From Methanobacteriota archaeon (GTDB taxonomy: Archaea > Thermoplasmatota > Thermoplasmata > JAUWGG01), in assembly GCA_030606525.1 (NCBI GenBank), contig JAUWGG010000015.1:1-11570 (forward strand): a DNA stretch of 11,570 nucleotides. Reading direction: 5' to 3'. The notes beneath the pieces were generated by a model that ran no database searches, was not told where the DNA came from, and was given only the letters and a program-made list of their open reading frames with translations. Each line of letters starts with the position of its first letter. The stretch's first letter is position 1. Below are positions 1 through 6,043 of this stretch, piece after piece. The position numbers and the translations under genes are program-made.

Positions 1-1038
1 ATAAAGGAAACGGTAGGTTATAAGGAAGATGAGTTGCTTCGAAGAGAAGAGGATATGCTGTACAGAGAAAACAAATTTGCATCTGAAAGAAAGAAAATGG
101 AGGAAATGCAAAGAGAAATCGGGGGCGTAAAAGAACACGAATTGAAAAAGAGGCTCGAGGAATTAAAAGAAGAAATTACAAGGAAAGAGGAGGAGGTAAG
201 AACTAAGGAAAGGTACCTAGATGCGAAGATGGAGGAATTAAGATTACGAGAGCATGGAGTGATCGAGGAGGAGATCGAAGCTAAAGAGAAAGAGAGGATG
301 TTGGAAATAAAGCAGGAGAAAGTTACAACTGGTACCCAAAGATTAGATGACCTATTGTTTGGAGGCATACCGTTTGGAATTAATGTAGCAATATATGGAC
401 CTGCTTTTACTGGGAAGGAGATCATTTTAAATAACTTCATTGCTGATGGACTGAAAAAGGGAGTACCAGCAATATATGTGCTCACCGATAAAATGCCCTC
501 TAATATAAGGGAGGAAATGAAATACATCATATCAGGGTATGAAGAGTATGAAAAGATCGGTTTGATCAAGTACGTGGATGCATATTCAAAGAGCATGGGA
601 GAAGTAGGTGATGATCCATACACGACATATATCGATCAACCAACAGACTATAAGGAACTCCTCAAAGCTGTAGATGATTTAGCGAGCGAATTCAAAAAGA
701 AGTATAAATATTACAGAATAGGGTTTAGAACGATATCTACACTCACTGCTTACTCAGATGCAACTACAACCTTTAGATTTTTACAACCATTTGTAGGAAG
801 GAGAAAGAGGGACAAGGCTGTTTCGATGTATGTATTGGAAAAAGGGATGCACGGTGAGCAGGAGATCCAAACATTGGGAAGTGCCATGGACGGCATGATA
901 GACCTCAAGGTGGAGAAGCTTAGAACATTCTTATGTGTCAAGGGCATAGGGGACGTGCAATCTAGAGCTTACGTACGTTATACTTATAATAAACAGGGAG
1001 TAAGCATAGGATCATTTGCATTAGACCATATAAGATAA
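1..1038 (+). CDS. Coiled-coil KaiC/RecA-like ATPase-fold protein with degenerate Walker motifs (5' partial)
   Basis: The reading frame is open to base 1 without a stop, so the gene probably begins upstream; a TTG at 34 is the first possible start inside the window but has no convincing ribosome site. About the first 105 visible codons are Lys/Glu/Arg-rich with heptad-like spacing, a long coiled coil. A KaiC/FlaH-type RecA fold follows, opening with VTTGTQRLDDLLFGGIPFG, the usual KaiC entry motif. The P-loop at 397-420 reads GPAFTGKE, with Glu where Thr/Ser should bind magnesium. The Walker B position near 718-744 reads IGFRTISTL and lacks the usual Asp. The C-terminal half ends with VSIGSFALDHIR. 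Known: KaiC-like proteins and FlaH are regulatory or assembly ATPases in archaea. Inferred: this member may bind nucleotide but hydrolyse it poorly or not at all. Its partner is unknown; the pilus operon 4 kb downstream is a candidate. Confidence 0.8.
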   Translation: MKETVGYKEDELLRREEDMLYRENKFASERKKMEEMQREIGGVKEHELKKRLEELKEEITRKEEEVRTKERYLDAKMEELRLREHGVIEEEIEAKEKERMLEIKQEKVTTGTQRLDDLLFGGIPFGINVAIYGPAFTGKEIILNNFIADGLKKGVPAIYVLTDKMPSNIREEMKYIISGYEEYEKIGLIKYVDAYSKSMGEVGDDPYTTYIDQPTDYKELLKAVDDLASEFKKKYKYYRIGFRTISTLTAYSDATTTFRFLQPFVGRRKRDKAVSMYVLEKGMHGEQEIQTLGSAMDGMIDLKVEKLRTFLCVKGIGDVQSRAYVRYTYNKQGVSIGSFALDHIR

Positions 1039-1055
1039 ACATACAATTGTAAAAA

Positions 1056-1682
1056 TCAATCTTCAAGATCAATATATTTTTTGATTGCTGCTATCATCTC
1101 GATATTTTCATTAATTTTTTTGTTGTCCACTGCCGAATCAAGATAATATTTTACTTTTTTCCTGTAATCTAACTTTACTTTTCCTTTTGATATGCCATAT
1201 CTTGTAGCGTGGATTAAGGCTTCCACAAGTGGATTTTCTTTCATTATAATGGGAGATATGTCTTCCCCAACAACACATTTCAATATCTTGGCTATGATTT
1301 TTAATACATTGCACCGTCCGATCTTATCCTCTATTTGCTTCTCGCTGCTTTGCTCAATCTCGCAGAGCAGATAATTTTTTATTTGAGCGAGATGGGGTAT
1401 GCCTTCATCATAAAGATAGCGCTCATCGGGAAACTCCCTCTCTTTAGAATTGTGACCTGTTAAAGCTGCTTTTGTTAGCAGATCCAGCTGATCTTCGTTA
1501 ACAAAGTTTATCGCGAACCTTCCATTCCTTTTTACATTTGAGTAAGTATTCGTTCCAGCAAAGACTTTCATTTGGATCGTATCATCGACCAACATAATAC
1601 CAATAGCCGCTGCATTAGGCAAGGAATTCATTGTTGTGACGATCGTTTCGTAAGTTACCTCCCTCAATAAATCATTAAGCAT
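1056..1682 (-). CDS. DUF447 family protein (flavin-reductase-like split barrel)
   Basis: This 208-residue protein matches the length and pattern of the archaeal DUF447 family. The N-terminal half has the alternating beta pattern of an FMN-binding split barrel, including NAAAIGIMLVDD (residues 23-34), FAGTNTYSNVKRNGRFAINF (61-80) and the DQLDLLTKAAL segment. The C-terminal part is helical and Lys-rich. Structures of family members show a flavin-reductase-like fold, in one case with FMN bound; the reaction is not known. ATG at 1682 follows GAGAGGA by 6-8 nt. It lies 13 nt after the CitG-family gene on the same strand, so the two are almost certainly cotranscribed. CitG-like and DUF447 genes also keep company in tetrahydromethanopterin-using archaea and in methylotroph gene clusters for that cofactor, so a role in a modified-folate or related cofactor pathway is plausible but inferred. 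It converges on the KaiC-like gene with a 17-bp gap. Confidence 0.85.
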   Translation of the reverse strand: MLNDLLREVTYETIVTTMNSLPNAAAIGIMLVDDTIQMKVFAGTNTYSNVKRNGRFAINFVNEDQLDLLTKAALTGHNSKEREFPDERYLYDEGIPHLAQIKNYLLCEIEQSSEKQIEDKIGRCNVLKIIAKILKCVVGEDISPIIMKENPLVEALIHATRYGISKGKVKLDYRKKVKYYLDSAVDNKKINENIEMIAAIKKYIDLED

Positions 1683-1695
1683 GCCAGTCCTCTCA

Positions 1696-2556
1696 TTATA
1701 CTGTCAATCCGCATAGCAATGCGATGAACAGCGTAGATGCAACCAAATCCGCACTAGTCCCTGGGTTTATATTCTTAGCGCGCAGCTCATCATCAAAACT
1801 TCTTATCATATTCTTTCCTTTTTTAGTTCGTATCCCACCAGCATCAAGGATTTTCACTGCTTCCTTCTTTACCCATTCTGCTGCTCTCCCCCCATATTTC
1901 CCCAAGATCATTGTATCTACCCTGTATGCCAGGAAGGTAAGATATATCTGAACAATGGACTCGTTGACATCTCTTCCAAAATGCTCCATCAACATTGGCA
2001 ACCCAATTTCAAAAGAAAGTTCATAATTGCTAATGTACTCAAAGCACACATTATTTTCTTTCGCTCCAACTGCCATCCAATCCTTCAACCTTATTTCTCT
2101 CCTTTTTATCTCTTCCAAAGTATTTTCATTGCGAACATCTAATTCCTCAACAGGTGTTAAGCCAAGTAGTCCAGCTTTTCTTATCGCCTTATAAACACAA
2201 ATCGTATCCTGCACTGAGCAGGAGTTGATCATATCGCCCAATTTCATACGCAGTTCTATTTCATTGAGCTTTGAGGTTTTTGCTGCTTGGGCGATTGGAG
2301 CAAAAAGTATTATAGTGCCAAGGTGAACATTTCCGCCTCCTTGGGATTTCATAGAATCGATAACTGTACGCAAAATGGCTTCCCCAATGCCATATTCCCC
2401 TTCCACCAGCTTTCTCATCCCATCGCCGACAACGACCGATGATGCTAAGAAATGTTCATACTTCGTGTCCGAAAAGTTATGATGGGGTGAGACGTTCCCA
2501 GGCTTATTTGCGCTCACTTCAAGAAGACAAGCTAAAGCAGAGCACCTTTGAACTAT
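1696..2556 (-). CDS. CitG/MdcB-family triphosphoribosyl-dephospho-CoA synthase-like protein, probable AUA start
   Basis: Family motifs are clear: KPGNVSP near the N-terminus, SQGGGNVHLGTIILFAP (glycine-rich) in the middle, and NPGTSADLVASTLF at the C-terminus. Bacterial CitG makes 2'-(5''-triphosphoribosyl)-3'-dephospho-CoA from ATP and dephospho-CoA for citrate lyase. No citrate lyase gene is visible, so the archaeal substrate is unknown; pairing with DUF447 hints at methanopterin-type cofactor synthesis. The first standard start codon is GTG at 2517, but the frame upstream encodes QRCSALACLLEVSA, the helix that normally precedes KPGNV in this family. No ATG, GTG or TTG occurs between there and the in-frame stop at 2593-2595. 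ATA at 2554-2556 follows an AGAGGT ribosome site by 3 nt and overlaps the preceding TAG stop (ATAG), so I place the start there (286 aa). Starting at GTG 2517 instead gives 273 aa. Confidence 0.82.
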   Translation of the reverse strand: MVQRCSALACLLEVSANKPGNVSPHHNFSDTKYEHFLASSVVVGDGMRKLVEGEYGIGEAILRTVIDSMKSQGGGNVHLGTIILFAPIAQAAKTSKLNEIELRMKLGDMINSCSVQDTICVYKAIRKAGLLGLTPVEELDVRNENTLEEIKRREIRLKDWMAVGAKENNVCFEYISNYELSFEIGLPMLMEHFGRDVNESIVQIYLTFLAYRVDTMILGKYGGRAAEWVKKEAVKILDAGGIRTKKGKNMIRSFDDELRAKNINPGTSADLVASTLFIALLCGLTV

Positions 2557-3083
2557 GCTACCTCTACTCCCGTCGATGGAGCTCCCCTCTTTTTAATATT
2601 CACCCTAGGCAGGGGAATAGGCGGCGGAAGGTGGATGTCCCTCGCAATTAAAACCGCTTCTGGTATACAGTTGTTCATAATGGTTGTGTGAATTTGATTG
2701 GCTACCTCTTCTGGCATTTTCCCAGTGGTGCTCCATTCCTTTACCAAGCTCGGAGCGTCTCCCTCGAATATCATCCTCCCCTCGATTTTAATGACGCCCA
2801 TACCACTATAATTCGCCGTGAACCTGAAATCAACATTTGCCTCTTTTTTATTTATCTCTGTTATCAAGGTAACAGTGCTGTTATGATCTATTCTAATCTG
2901 TCTGAGTTTCTCTCCTCTTTTCGTAAAACGCTTGCCATCGATCGATGCTAATTCAAAACTTTTTATCGTAATGCAATCACCTTCAGACCATCTTATAGCA
3001 TTCATCCTTTTTAGAGATTTCGCTTTTTTAATGCCAACCTTCTTATACAACCTTATCAATAGTGAATCGGCACATATGTGCAT
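2553..3083 (-). CDS. Small conserved-looking archaeal protein, SecB-like features
   Basis: This 176-residue protein is not firmly recognised. After a basic N-terminus it has alternating beta-type segments (ITIKSFELASI, QIRIDHNSTVTLITEI, ANVDFRFTANY, GVIKIEGRMIF), then a helical stretch (VANQIHTTIMNNCIPEAVLIARDI) and a proline-rich end, HLPPPIPLPRV. That order resembles SecB-like chaperone folds found in some archaea, but this is pattern matching and SecB function is not shown. ATG 3083 has no good ribosome site. An internal ATG at 3005 directly follows AAAGG, has a TATA-like TTGTATAAG about 40 nt upstream (3042-3050), and would give 150 residues; it may be the true start. The gene leads a minus-strand cluster; its TAG overlaps the proposed AUA start of the CitG-family gene. 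It diverges from the SSB gene with only 20 bp between the annotated starts. Confidence 0.65.
   Translation of the reverse strand: MHICADSLLIRLYKKVGIKKAKSLKRMNAIRWSEGDCITIKSFELASIDGKRFTKRGEKLRQIRIDHNSTVTLITEINKKEANVDFRFTANYSGMGVIKIEGRMIFEGDAPSLVKEWSTTGKMPEEVANQIHTTIMNNCIPEAVLIARDIHLPPPIPLPRVNIKKRGAPSTGVEVA
2554..2564 (-). promoter_or_regulatory. Ribosome binding site deciding an AUA start for the CitG-family gene
   Basis: On the minus strand GAGGT is followed by AGC and then ATA. The same site with the same 3-nt spacing precedes ATG at 6044 (GAGGT-GTA-ATG) and at 9629 (GAGGT-AGT-ATG). The ATA shares two bases with the TAG stop of the upstream gene, an arrangement like the common ATGA overlap for coupled translation. 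Confidence 0.6.
3042..3050. promoter_or_regulatory. Possible shared TATA-like element between divergent genes
   Basis: CTTATACAA reads as TTGTATAAG on the other strand. It lies about 55 nt before the SSB start at 3104 and about 37 nt before the alternative minus-strand start at 3005, so it could serve one or both directions. It lies inside the SecB-like reading frame if that gene starts at 3083. Confidence 0.35.
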
Positions 3084-3103
3084 AAACAGAAGGAAGAATA
3101 GGT

Positions 3104-3535
3104 ATGGAAGAAGAAATCACGAAAATAAAGGAACTAACACCACAGCACAAGAAAGTTAATTTACTGGCTAAAGTGGTGAGTATTGGTGAAGAGAAAGAAA
3201 TCCCATCAAAGTATGGGGGCTCAAGACGATTAGCTGAAGCTGTTGTAGGTGATGATAGTGGAACCATAATAATGTCCCTATGGCAGGACCAGATAGATAC
3301 GGTATCAGATGATGATATACTATCAATAACCAATGGTTACGTTTCCCTGGTCAGAGGTCATATGCGCTTGAATGTTGGAAAATATGGCACGATCTCCAAA
3401 AGCGAGGAAAGTATAGATGAAATCAGCGATGAGTTGAATATGAGTGATAAGGAATACGAGCAAGAACAGAGATATCGCTACAGCCGAGAGTCTAGATCTG
3501 GAAGTTATGGGAGATCGAGAGATAGAAGGTATTAG
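3104..3535 (+). CDS. Single-stranded DNA-binding protein, archaeal single OB-fold type with Arg/Ser/Tyr-rich tail
   Basis: The protein has 143 residues. Residues 1-105 form one OB-fold: ITKIKELTPQHKKVNLLAKV is the typical opening of Sulfolobus/Thermoplasma-type SSB and SOSS-B-like proteins, followed by RRLAEAVVGDDSGTIIMSLW, where the DDSG turn and Trp lie in the binding barrel, and the LVRGHMRLNVGKYGTISK strands. Such proteins protect single-stranded DNA in replication and repair. The tail is unusual: an acidic linker (about 106-122) is followed by about 20 residues of Arg, Ser, Tyr and Gly (SRESRSGSYGRSRDRRY at the end), unlike the acidic tip of bacterial SSB. ATG 3104 follows AGGAAG by 7 nt. 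The gene is transcribed away from the SecB-like gene and ends toward the aminotransferase gene, with a hairpin and a T-tract between them. An RNA-binding role cannot be excluded. Confidence 0.85.
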   Translation: MEEEITKIKELTPQHKKVNLLAKVVSIGEEKEIPSKYGGSRRLAEAVVGDDSGTIIMSLWQDQIDTVSDDDILSITNGYVSLVRGHMRLNVGKYGTISKSEESIDEISDELNMSDKEYEQEQRYRYSRESRSGSYGRSRDRRY

Positions 3536-3565
3536 TGTTTGAAGTTGTTTTTAGTGTTTAGCAAA

Positions 3566-3619
3566 TTTTTTTAAAACCTAAGAGGTGCTCAAAACATAAC
3601 AGATTAGCAGCCACCTCTT
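3566..3619. terminator. Hairpin and T-tract between convergent genes
   Basis: AAGAGGTG (3580-3587) and CACCTCTT (3612-3619) form a perfect 8-bp inverted repeat around a 24-nt loop, in the 118-bp spacer between the SSB stop and the aminotransferase stop. A run of seven T (3566-3572) precedes it on the plus strand, and further T-rich sequence follows the hairpin (CTCTTTTCAAATTTTAATTT). Archaeal polymerase stops mainly at T-runs, so the T-tract may be the working signal for the SSB transcript and the hairpin may protect 3' ends. Confidence 0.5.
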
Positions 3620-3653
3620 TTCAAATTTTAATTTAGGAATTAATTTAGAGGTA

Positions 3654-4787
3654 CTACTGCATTTGCTCAACAATCGCTCTTACACCGCTGCCGATCTCAA
3701 ATTCATAGCCTAATCTTTTAAGCGCTGCTTCAATGGCTCCGAAAGTCGCAAGCAGATCTGTGAAAGAACATATACCCATATGTCCTATTCTAAATACTTT
3801 ACCTTTTATATGGTCCTGTGCGCCCGCAATTACAACCTTATAATCCTCTCTAAGAATGCTTCTGAACTTGGTATCTTCGATCCCTTCAGGATAATTTATG
3901 GCTGTTAATGTGTTCGAAGCATATCTTTCATCTGGAAATAATTTCAAGCCAAGGGAAGAAACAGCATTTCTTGTTGCAATAGCTAACCTCTCAATCCTTT
4001 TTATTCTGTTCTGCAGCCCCTCCTCCTTTATCATTCTGAGCGTCTCTAACAGTGCTAAAAATAAAGGTATTGCAGGTGTATATGGAGTTTGATCATTATC
4101 CCTCAACTTCTTTATATGTTTCTTCAAGTTAAGATAATAAGTGGTACCATCGTACATTTCCTCTTGAGCTCTCTGCGAAATGGACAAGGCGGCCATACCT
4201 GCTGGTGCAGCGATGCATTTTTGAGATCCCAAGATCGTTATGTCTGCATTCCATTTATCAGGTCGGACATCTATTCCACCAACGGATGTAATGCCATCCA
4301 AAATGTATAGAATATCGTGCTTTTTGGCTAATTTTCCTATTTCTTGGGCTTGATTCGTCAAGCCTGTTGAGGTTTCATTATGGCATAATGTCAATGCTTT
4401 AACATCATTTTCTTCTAAAGCGTTTGCAACTTCATCCAGATCCATGGGTTTTCCCCAATCGAAAATTAGCGGGATTGGTGCTGCAAAGACCTTACTGAGC
4501 TCGTACAATCGTTCTCCAAATTTACCATTTACGATATTCAATACTTTATCTTCTTTTTTCAATAAGTTCGATATCGCAGCTTCTAAGCCAGCTGTTCCGG
4601 AACCTGAAATGATAACAACATCGTTCTGCGATTGGAAAAGATATTTCAACAGATTTTTTATCTCTCGATTCACAGCACTGAAATCCTCTCCTCTATGCGC
4701 CATTGCTGACTTGCTCATTGCATTGAGGACGCGGGGATGCATCTTTACAGGTCCTGGCAGCATGAATATATTATCTTCGAGATCCAT
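3654..4787 (-). CDS. Class V PLP-dependent aminotransferase (alanine-glyoxylate/serine-pyruvate type)
   Basis: This 377-residue enzyme has the fold type I, class V layout of the AGXT/PucG group: LPGPVKMHPRVL at the N-terminus, the phosphate-contacting SGSGTAGLEAAI (61-72), HNETSTG (136-142), the Asp that contacts the PLP ring nitrogen in DGITSVGG (164-171), and the Schiff-base lysine K190 in GSQKCIAAPAG. The C-terminal domain ends with FRIGHMGICSFTDLLATFGA, also typical. It should move an amino group between amino acids such as alanine, serine or aspartate and a 2-oxo acid. Archaeal relatives, for example MJ0959 of Methanocaldococcus, are reported to have broad specificity including phosphoserine synthesis, so the substrate cannot be set from sequence. 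ATG 4787 has no strong ribosome site, but a TATA-like TTTAAA lies about 32 nt upstream (4819-4824), suggesting a very short or absent leader. Length and motifs look complete. Confidence 0.92.
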   Translation of the reverse strand: MDLEDNIFMLPGPVKMHPRVLNAMSKSAMAHRGEDFSAVNREIKNLLKYLFQSQNDVVIISGSGTAGLEAAISNLLKKEDKVLNIVNGKFGERLYELSKVFAAPIPLIFDWGKPMDLDEVANALEENDVKALTLCHNETSTGLTNQAQEIGKLAKKHDILYILDGITSVGGIDVRPDKWNADITILGSQKCIAAPAGMAALSISQRAQEEMYDGTTYYLNLKKHIKKLRDNDQTPYTPAIPLFLALLETLRMIKEEGLQNRIKRIERLAIATRNAVSSLGLKLFPDERYASNTLTAINYPEGIEDTKFRSILREDYKVVIAGAQDHIKGKVFRIGHMGICSFTDLLATFGAIEAALKRLGYEFEIGSGVRAIVEQMQ

Positions 4788-4818
4788 GAGACCACGAAGG
4801 GGAATATAGGATATGGGA

Positions 4819-4824
4819 TTTAAA
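4819..4824 (-). promoter_or_regulatory. TATA-like box of the aminotransferase gene
   Basis: TTTAAA on the minus strand lies 31-37 nt before the ATG at 4787. With archaeal spacing of about 25 nt from TATA box to transcription start, the mRNA would begin within about 10 nt of the start codon, which fits the lack of a ribosome site. Confidence 0.4.
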
Positions 4825-4864
4825 GCATTCGGAAAATCATTAAGGTGGGTAAGAAGTCAGATAG

Positions 4865-4951
4865 TGCCGCAGGCCAGACTCGAACCGGCGACTTCAAGAT
4901 CTCTGCGCAAGACACTTCAGTCTTGCACTCTCCCAACTGAGTTACTGCGGC
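4865..4951 (-). tRNA. tRNA-Phe(GAA) with a 14-nt intron at 37/38
   Basis: Read on the minus strand, GCCGCAG (4951-4945) pairs fully with CTGCGGC (4872-4866), with A at 4865 as discriminator and no encoded CCA. The D-arm is ACTC-AGTTGGGA-GAGT. The T-arm is GCCGG-TTCGAGT-CTGGC. The total length is 87 nt. Without an intron, the anticodon stem leaves an 8-nt loop and an 18-nt variable region, which fits no tRNA that reads GAA. Removing 14 nt after G37 gives stem CAAGA/TCTTG, loop CTGAAGA (identical to the usual archaeal tRNA-Phe loop), a 5-nt variable loop AAGTC and a normal 73-nt tRNA. It lies 78 nt upstream of the aminotransferase gene on the same strand. I see no clear TATA box at the expected distance; a longer leader trimmed by RNase P is possible. 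Confidence 0.95.
4901..4914 (-). other. tRNA-Phe intron (14 nt, bulge-helix-bulge type)
   Basis: The boundaries are set by restoring the canonical loop CTGAAGA and stem TCTTG. Loop bases C32, U33 and G34 can pair with G, A and C near the intron's 3' end (4903, 4904, 4905), giving a 3-bp central helix. The 5' bulge would be around A36-G37 and the first intron base, the 3' bulge AG|A38. A fourth pair (A35 with G) is a mismatch, so this is a relaxed motif. The intron contains TCTTG, a copy of the 3' anticodon-stem strand. Confidence 0.8.
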
Positions 4952-5147
4952 TTCCTGCTCTTCCCGTGATCGATGTTCTTGAATTGCGCTTTCAACTGCT
5001 CGATCCTTTTTTACCATCATTATTTTCTTCATACATAAGAATATCGTTATCTTTTCATTTCATTTGGTGAAATCAACGGTTATAACCCCACAACATTTAT
5101 ATATAAATATCATGATATTCTACAAATAATAGGGATTGGGAGCGAAT
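4952..5147. promoter_or_regulatory. Spacer with TATA promoter and ribosome site for the pilus operon
   Basis: TTTATATATA at 5096-5105 is a good archaeal TATA box on the plus strand; transcription would start near 5130. GGGAG at 5138-5142 is a ribosome site 5 nt before ATG 5148. No gene is seen in the part next to the tRNA. Confidence 0.6.
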
Positions 5148-6029
5148 ATGCCGACTGATAAAATTGCTAGAAAGATGAAATGGGATAATGAAGGTGTTGC
5201 TTCCACAATAGGGACGATAATGGCTCTAATGATCTTCTTATCCATTCTTTCCATGTTCACAAACCAATATGTTCCTGTCTGGATGGAAGATAACGAAGCG
5301 GAGCATATGAACATCGTTTTTAATCAATTTGGGAATATGAAAGCTGCCATTGACAATCAAATCCTATTTGCTCGAATAGCTGAGTTGACCAGCAGCCACT
5401 ATGCAGCAATTCCAAATTATAATCCGATCACACTGGGTTCTGGTGGTGTACCAGTGCTTGCCTCGCCAACTGGCAGTCAACTTTCATTAAATCCTGATAA
5501 AGGTGAATGCAAGGTATCGTTCAGTTATACTGCAGGTGATGTCAGCGAAACAAGTCGAGGTAACATTAAGATCTATGTGCTGAATAGGTATTATATTCCG
5601 CAGACAATAATATATGAAAATGGTGCATTGATTAAAAGCCAGAGTGAAGGAGATTTTATTAGAGCTGAGCCGGAATTCTCTGTCGAGAATAAAAGCGGCA
5701 ATGTTGATGTAACGTTTACCCAAATCTCCCTCTATGGGAAAAACAATAGTTTGGCTGGCATTGGTACTGAAGCAGTTCATACCAAGGTTTTATCTGTGGA
5801 TTCGCAGGAATATGAGAATATCACATCATATCTCTATATCAATATCACCACGGAATATATCAGTGCATGGCGCAATTATTTCAACCTAACCCTAGCAAAA
5901 GCATCTGTGGATTATAATATCACTCTTAATGAAGCATCGGGTAAACTTTATGTAGAGATCAGGTCTCCCATTAGAAGATTCACTCTTATTCGCGCATATG
6001 TTGATGTGACGATAGGTAAGGAGAGTTAG
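5148..6029 (+). CDS. Pilin-like surface protein with class III signal sequence
   Basis: From ATG 5148 the protein has 293 residues. It starts with a charged leader (KIARKMKWDNEG), then a hydrophobic helix VASTIGTIMALMIFLSILSMF (residues 17-37). G16|V17 is a likely prepilin-peptidase (PibD-type) site. The rest is an extracellular-type domain rich in beta strand, Thr, Asn and Tyr. Four N-glycosylation sequons cluster near the C-terminus (N224, N232, N246, N257). It may be the pilus subunit, a minor pilin or a FlaF/FlaG-like stator protein; at 293 residues it is larger than most simple archaeal pilins. It is the first gene of the operon, 14 nt before the first ATPase. A TTG at 5136 lies upstream in frame, but GGGAG is correctly spaced for ATG 5148 and overlaps that TTG. 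Confidence 0.8.
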   Translation: MPTDKIARKMKWDNEGVASTIGTIMALMIFLSILSMFTNQYVPVWMEDNEAEHMNIVFNQFGNMKAAIDNQILFARIAELTSSHYAAIPNYNPITLGSGGVPVLASPTGSQLSLNPDKGECKVSFSYTAGDVSETSRGNIKIYVLNRYYIPQTIIYENGALIKSQSEGDFIRAEPEFSVENKSGNVDVTFTQISLYGKNNSLAGIGTEAVHTKVLSVDSQEYENITSYLYINITTEYISAWRNYFNLTLAKASVDYNITLNEASGKLYVEIRSPIRRFTLIRAYVDVTIGKES

Positions 6030-6043
6030 TAAAAAGAGGTGTA

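Noticed and set aside
18..623. Ser-rich 201-codon minus-strand frame opposite the coiled coil
   Set aside because: Its Ser/Phe/Leu-rich composition is what the reverse of a Lys/Glu-rich coiled-coil gene gives; the plus-strand frame has the recognisable domain.
3580..3619. Inverted repeat as a transposon or attachment site end
   Set aside because: It sits between two convergent stop codons next to a T-tract, which fits a terminator; no recombinase or target duplication is near.
4865..4951. Class II tRNA (Leu/Ser) with a long variable arm
   Set aside because: The anticodon is GAA, which reads Phe codons; the long region resolves into a 14-nt intron plus a normal 5-nt variable loop.
4820..5032. 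70-codon minus-strand reading frame
   Set aside because: It runs straight through the tRNA gene and shows no recognisable domain.
5136..5147. TTG start adding four residues to the pilin-like protein
   Set aside because: The GGGAG ribosome site overlaps this TTG and is correctly spaced for ATG 5148.
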